Shown here in pieces: positions 63,101 through 64,000 of a stretch of 64,000 nt of DNA. The DNA lies in the NCBI GenBank assembly GCA_900466575.1, contig UBMP01000012.1, positions 46,442 to 110,441 of the forward strand. The letters are read 5' to 3'. The notes under the pieces were generated by a model. The model had not been told where the DNA came from. It ran no database searches and saw only the letters and a program-made list of their open reading frames with translations. This DNA comes from Hyphomicrobiales bacterium. GTDB taxonomy: Bacteria > Pseudomonadota > Alphaproteobacteria > Rhizobiales > Rhizobiaceae. Within the stretch, counting starts at the first letter, position 1, and every line of letters begins with the position of its first letter. A program made the translations under genes and the position numbers.

Positions 63101-64000
63101 TCAAATCATTGCAAGTAGGCGCGCCCTTGTGTCCTCGTCAACGAAGGCGGCTTCGATAGCTGTGCGGGTCATCCGGTTCAGTTCCCCCTCCGAGAACCCC
63201 ATGCGTGTTCTCGCGATTTCGTATTCCTTCGCCAGCGATGTGTGAAAATAGGGTGGATCGTCAGAGTTGAGCGTGACCTTCACGCCCATGTCGAAGAAGG
63301 TGCGAAGCGGATGGCTCTCGAAATCCGGGAAGACCTGAAGTGCGATGTTCGAGCCGGGGCAGACCTCCAGGGCGATGCCGAGATCGGCAATGCGACGGAC
63401 GAGGTCAAGGTCCTCGATGGCGCGCACGCCATGGCCGATGCGGGTGGGGCGCACGAGGTCGATGGCGTCGCGCACACTATCCGCGCCCGCCAGCTCACCG
63501 GCATGAATGGTGATGCCCAGCCCTGCCTCGCGGGCGATGTCGAAGGCGCGTGTGAAGTCGGCAACCTTCCCGAAGCGCTCCTCGCCCGCCATGTTGAAGC
63601 CCGTGATCAACGGGTCCGGCCGCTCAACGGCAAATTTCGCCGCCGCTTCCACGCGCTCGGCCCCGAGATGACGAACGCCGATGACAACCATGCGGCTTTC
63701 GATCCCGGATTTCGCCTTGGCACGCTTCATCCCCTCCGAAATGCCGGCGATATAAGCCCGCGCGCTCATACCCGCCGAAACGCCGTGATCGGGCGAGACG
63801 AACAGTTCGCCATAGATGGCTCCCGCCGCGGCAATCTCCAGCAGATAGCTTTCTGCCAGCAGCGCAAAATCCTCCTCGCTCTTGAAGAGCGAAGCGGCCG
63901 CATCGTAGCAGCCCAGGAAAGTCGTGAAGTCGTGCCAGACATAGGCGCCGGCCTGGATAAAGGGCGACATGTCGGCCCCGTATTTCGCGGCCTGCGAGAG
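63101..64000 (-). CDS. add: Adenosine deaminase (5' part outside window)
   Basis: The frame runs off the window end; at least 299 residues are visible. Zinc-binding and catalytic residues can be seen in TIHAGELAG (His), [12 protein letters not shown] (His) and [14 protein letters not shown] (Asp). The N-terminal HxH motif is beyond the edge. A Met is present at 63970, but the upstream residues ([10 protein letters not shown]) are family sequence, so it is not the start. It lies 91 bases upstream of upp and likely forms one unit with it. Confidence 0.92.
   Translation of the reverse strand, partial: LSQAAKYGADMSPFIQAGAYVWHDFTTFLGCYDAAASLFKSEEDFALLAESYLLEIAAAGAIYGELFVSPDHGVSAGMSARAYIAGISEGMKRAKAKSGIESRMVVIGVRHLGAERVEAAAKFAVERPDPLITGFNMAGEERFGKVADFTRAFDIAREAGLGITIHAGELAGADSVRDAIDLVRPTRIGHGVRAIEDLDLVRRIADLGIALEVCPGSNIALQVFPDFESHPLRTFFDMGVKVTLNSDDPPYFHTSLAKEYEIARTRMGFSEGELNRMTRTAIEAAFVDEDTRARLLAMI

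Overview
The window looks like a chromosomal stretch of a Rhizobiaceae-type alphaproteobacterium (Rhizobium, Agrobacterium or Shinella-like; the genus is not settled). The reasons are high GC with long antisense open frames, typical gene neighbourhoods (pccB/pccA/methylmalonyl-CoA mutase with the PccR-type regulator, hydroxyproline epimerase/oxidase, BMP-type nucleoside ABC transporter with cdd-pnp-deoC-deoA), and short CTCCC-ACAA-GGGAG intergenic palindromes at gene ends. I see no phage, insertion sequence, CRISPR or integrase. Most of the window is ordinary metabolic chromosome; the interesting signal is largely in the regulatory DNA and in a few genes too short for routine calling.

Layout. 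1-6.1 kb: two-subunit proton-pumping transhydrogenase (pntAB), an XRE-cupin regulator plus GNAT pair, a small secreted protein and an outer-membrane barrel. 6.2-15.0 kb: propionyl-CoA to succinyl-CoA pathway (pccB, pccA, mutase) with a YghU-type glutathione transferase and an unknown protein inside the run, and divergent pccR. 15.2-23.2 kb: a sulfur-scavenging block, namely an FMN reductase, a flavin monooxygenase and an SsuABC-like transporter, then an FAD protein, an Rrf2 regulator, a 48-residue membrane peptide and a DecR-like Lrp regulator. Three promoters in this block carry the same GTCTA-N9-TAGAC operator. 23.3-26.2 kb: cytochrome b561 with MarR, a 37-residue membrane peptide, YbaK-like deacylase and an ExoY-like sugar transferase. 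26.2-35.2 kb: lepA, a DoxX protein, a DGPF protein with an ECF42-type sigma factor, an Old Yellow Enzyme with divergent LysR, a GNAT/nitrilase pair and an NTF2-like protein. 35.2-42 kb: 4-hydroxyproline epimerase and D-hydroxyproline oxidase, an MFS exporter, an alpha/beta hydrolase, a GlxA-type AraC regulator (apparently starting at ATT) and an SDR. 42.2-44.2 kb: a CLC-F fluoride/proton antiporter with a C-terminal DUF190-like domain under a fluoride riboswitch. 44.3-51.4 kb: cytochrome bd operon cydDCABX with divergent nsrR, carrying an NsrR-like and FNR-like sites. 51.5-53.1 kb: tRNA-Ser, a small membrane protein and msrA. 53.2-64 kb: nucleoside uptake and salvage (BMP transporter, cdd, purine nucleoside phosphorylase, deoC, deoA, upp, add) with slyX and an aspartic protease gene inserted.

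How the parts work together: propionyl-CoA from odd-chain acids and amino acids feeds the TCA cycle; the sulfur block couples uptake, FMNH2 supply and C-S cleavage under probable cysteine/sulfur control; the cyd block gives a NO-tolerant terminal oxidase controlled by oxygen and NO sensors; the last 11 kb imports nucleosides and splits them to bases and pentose phosphates. Functions are assigned from recognised motifs and gene context; no database search was run.
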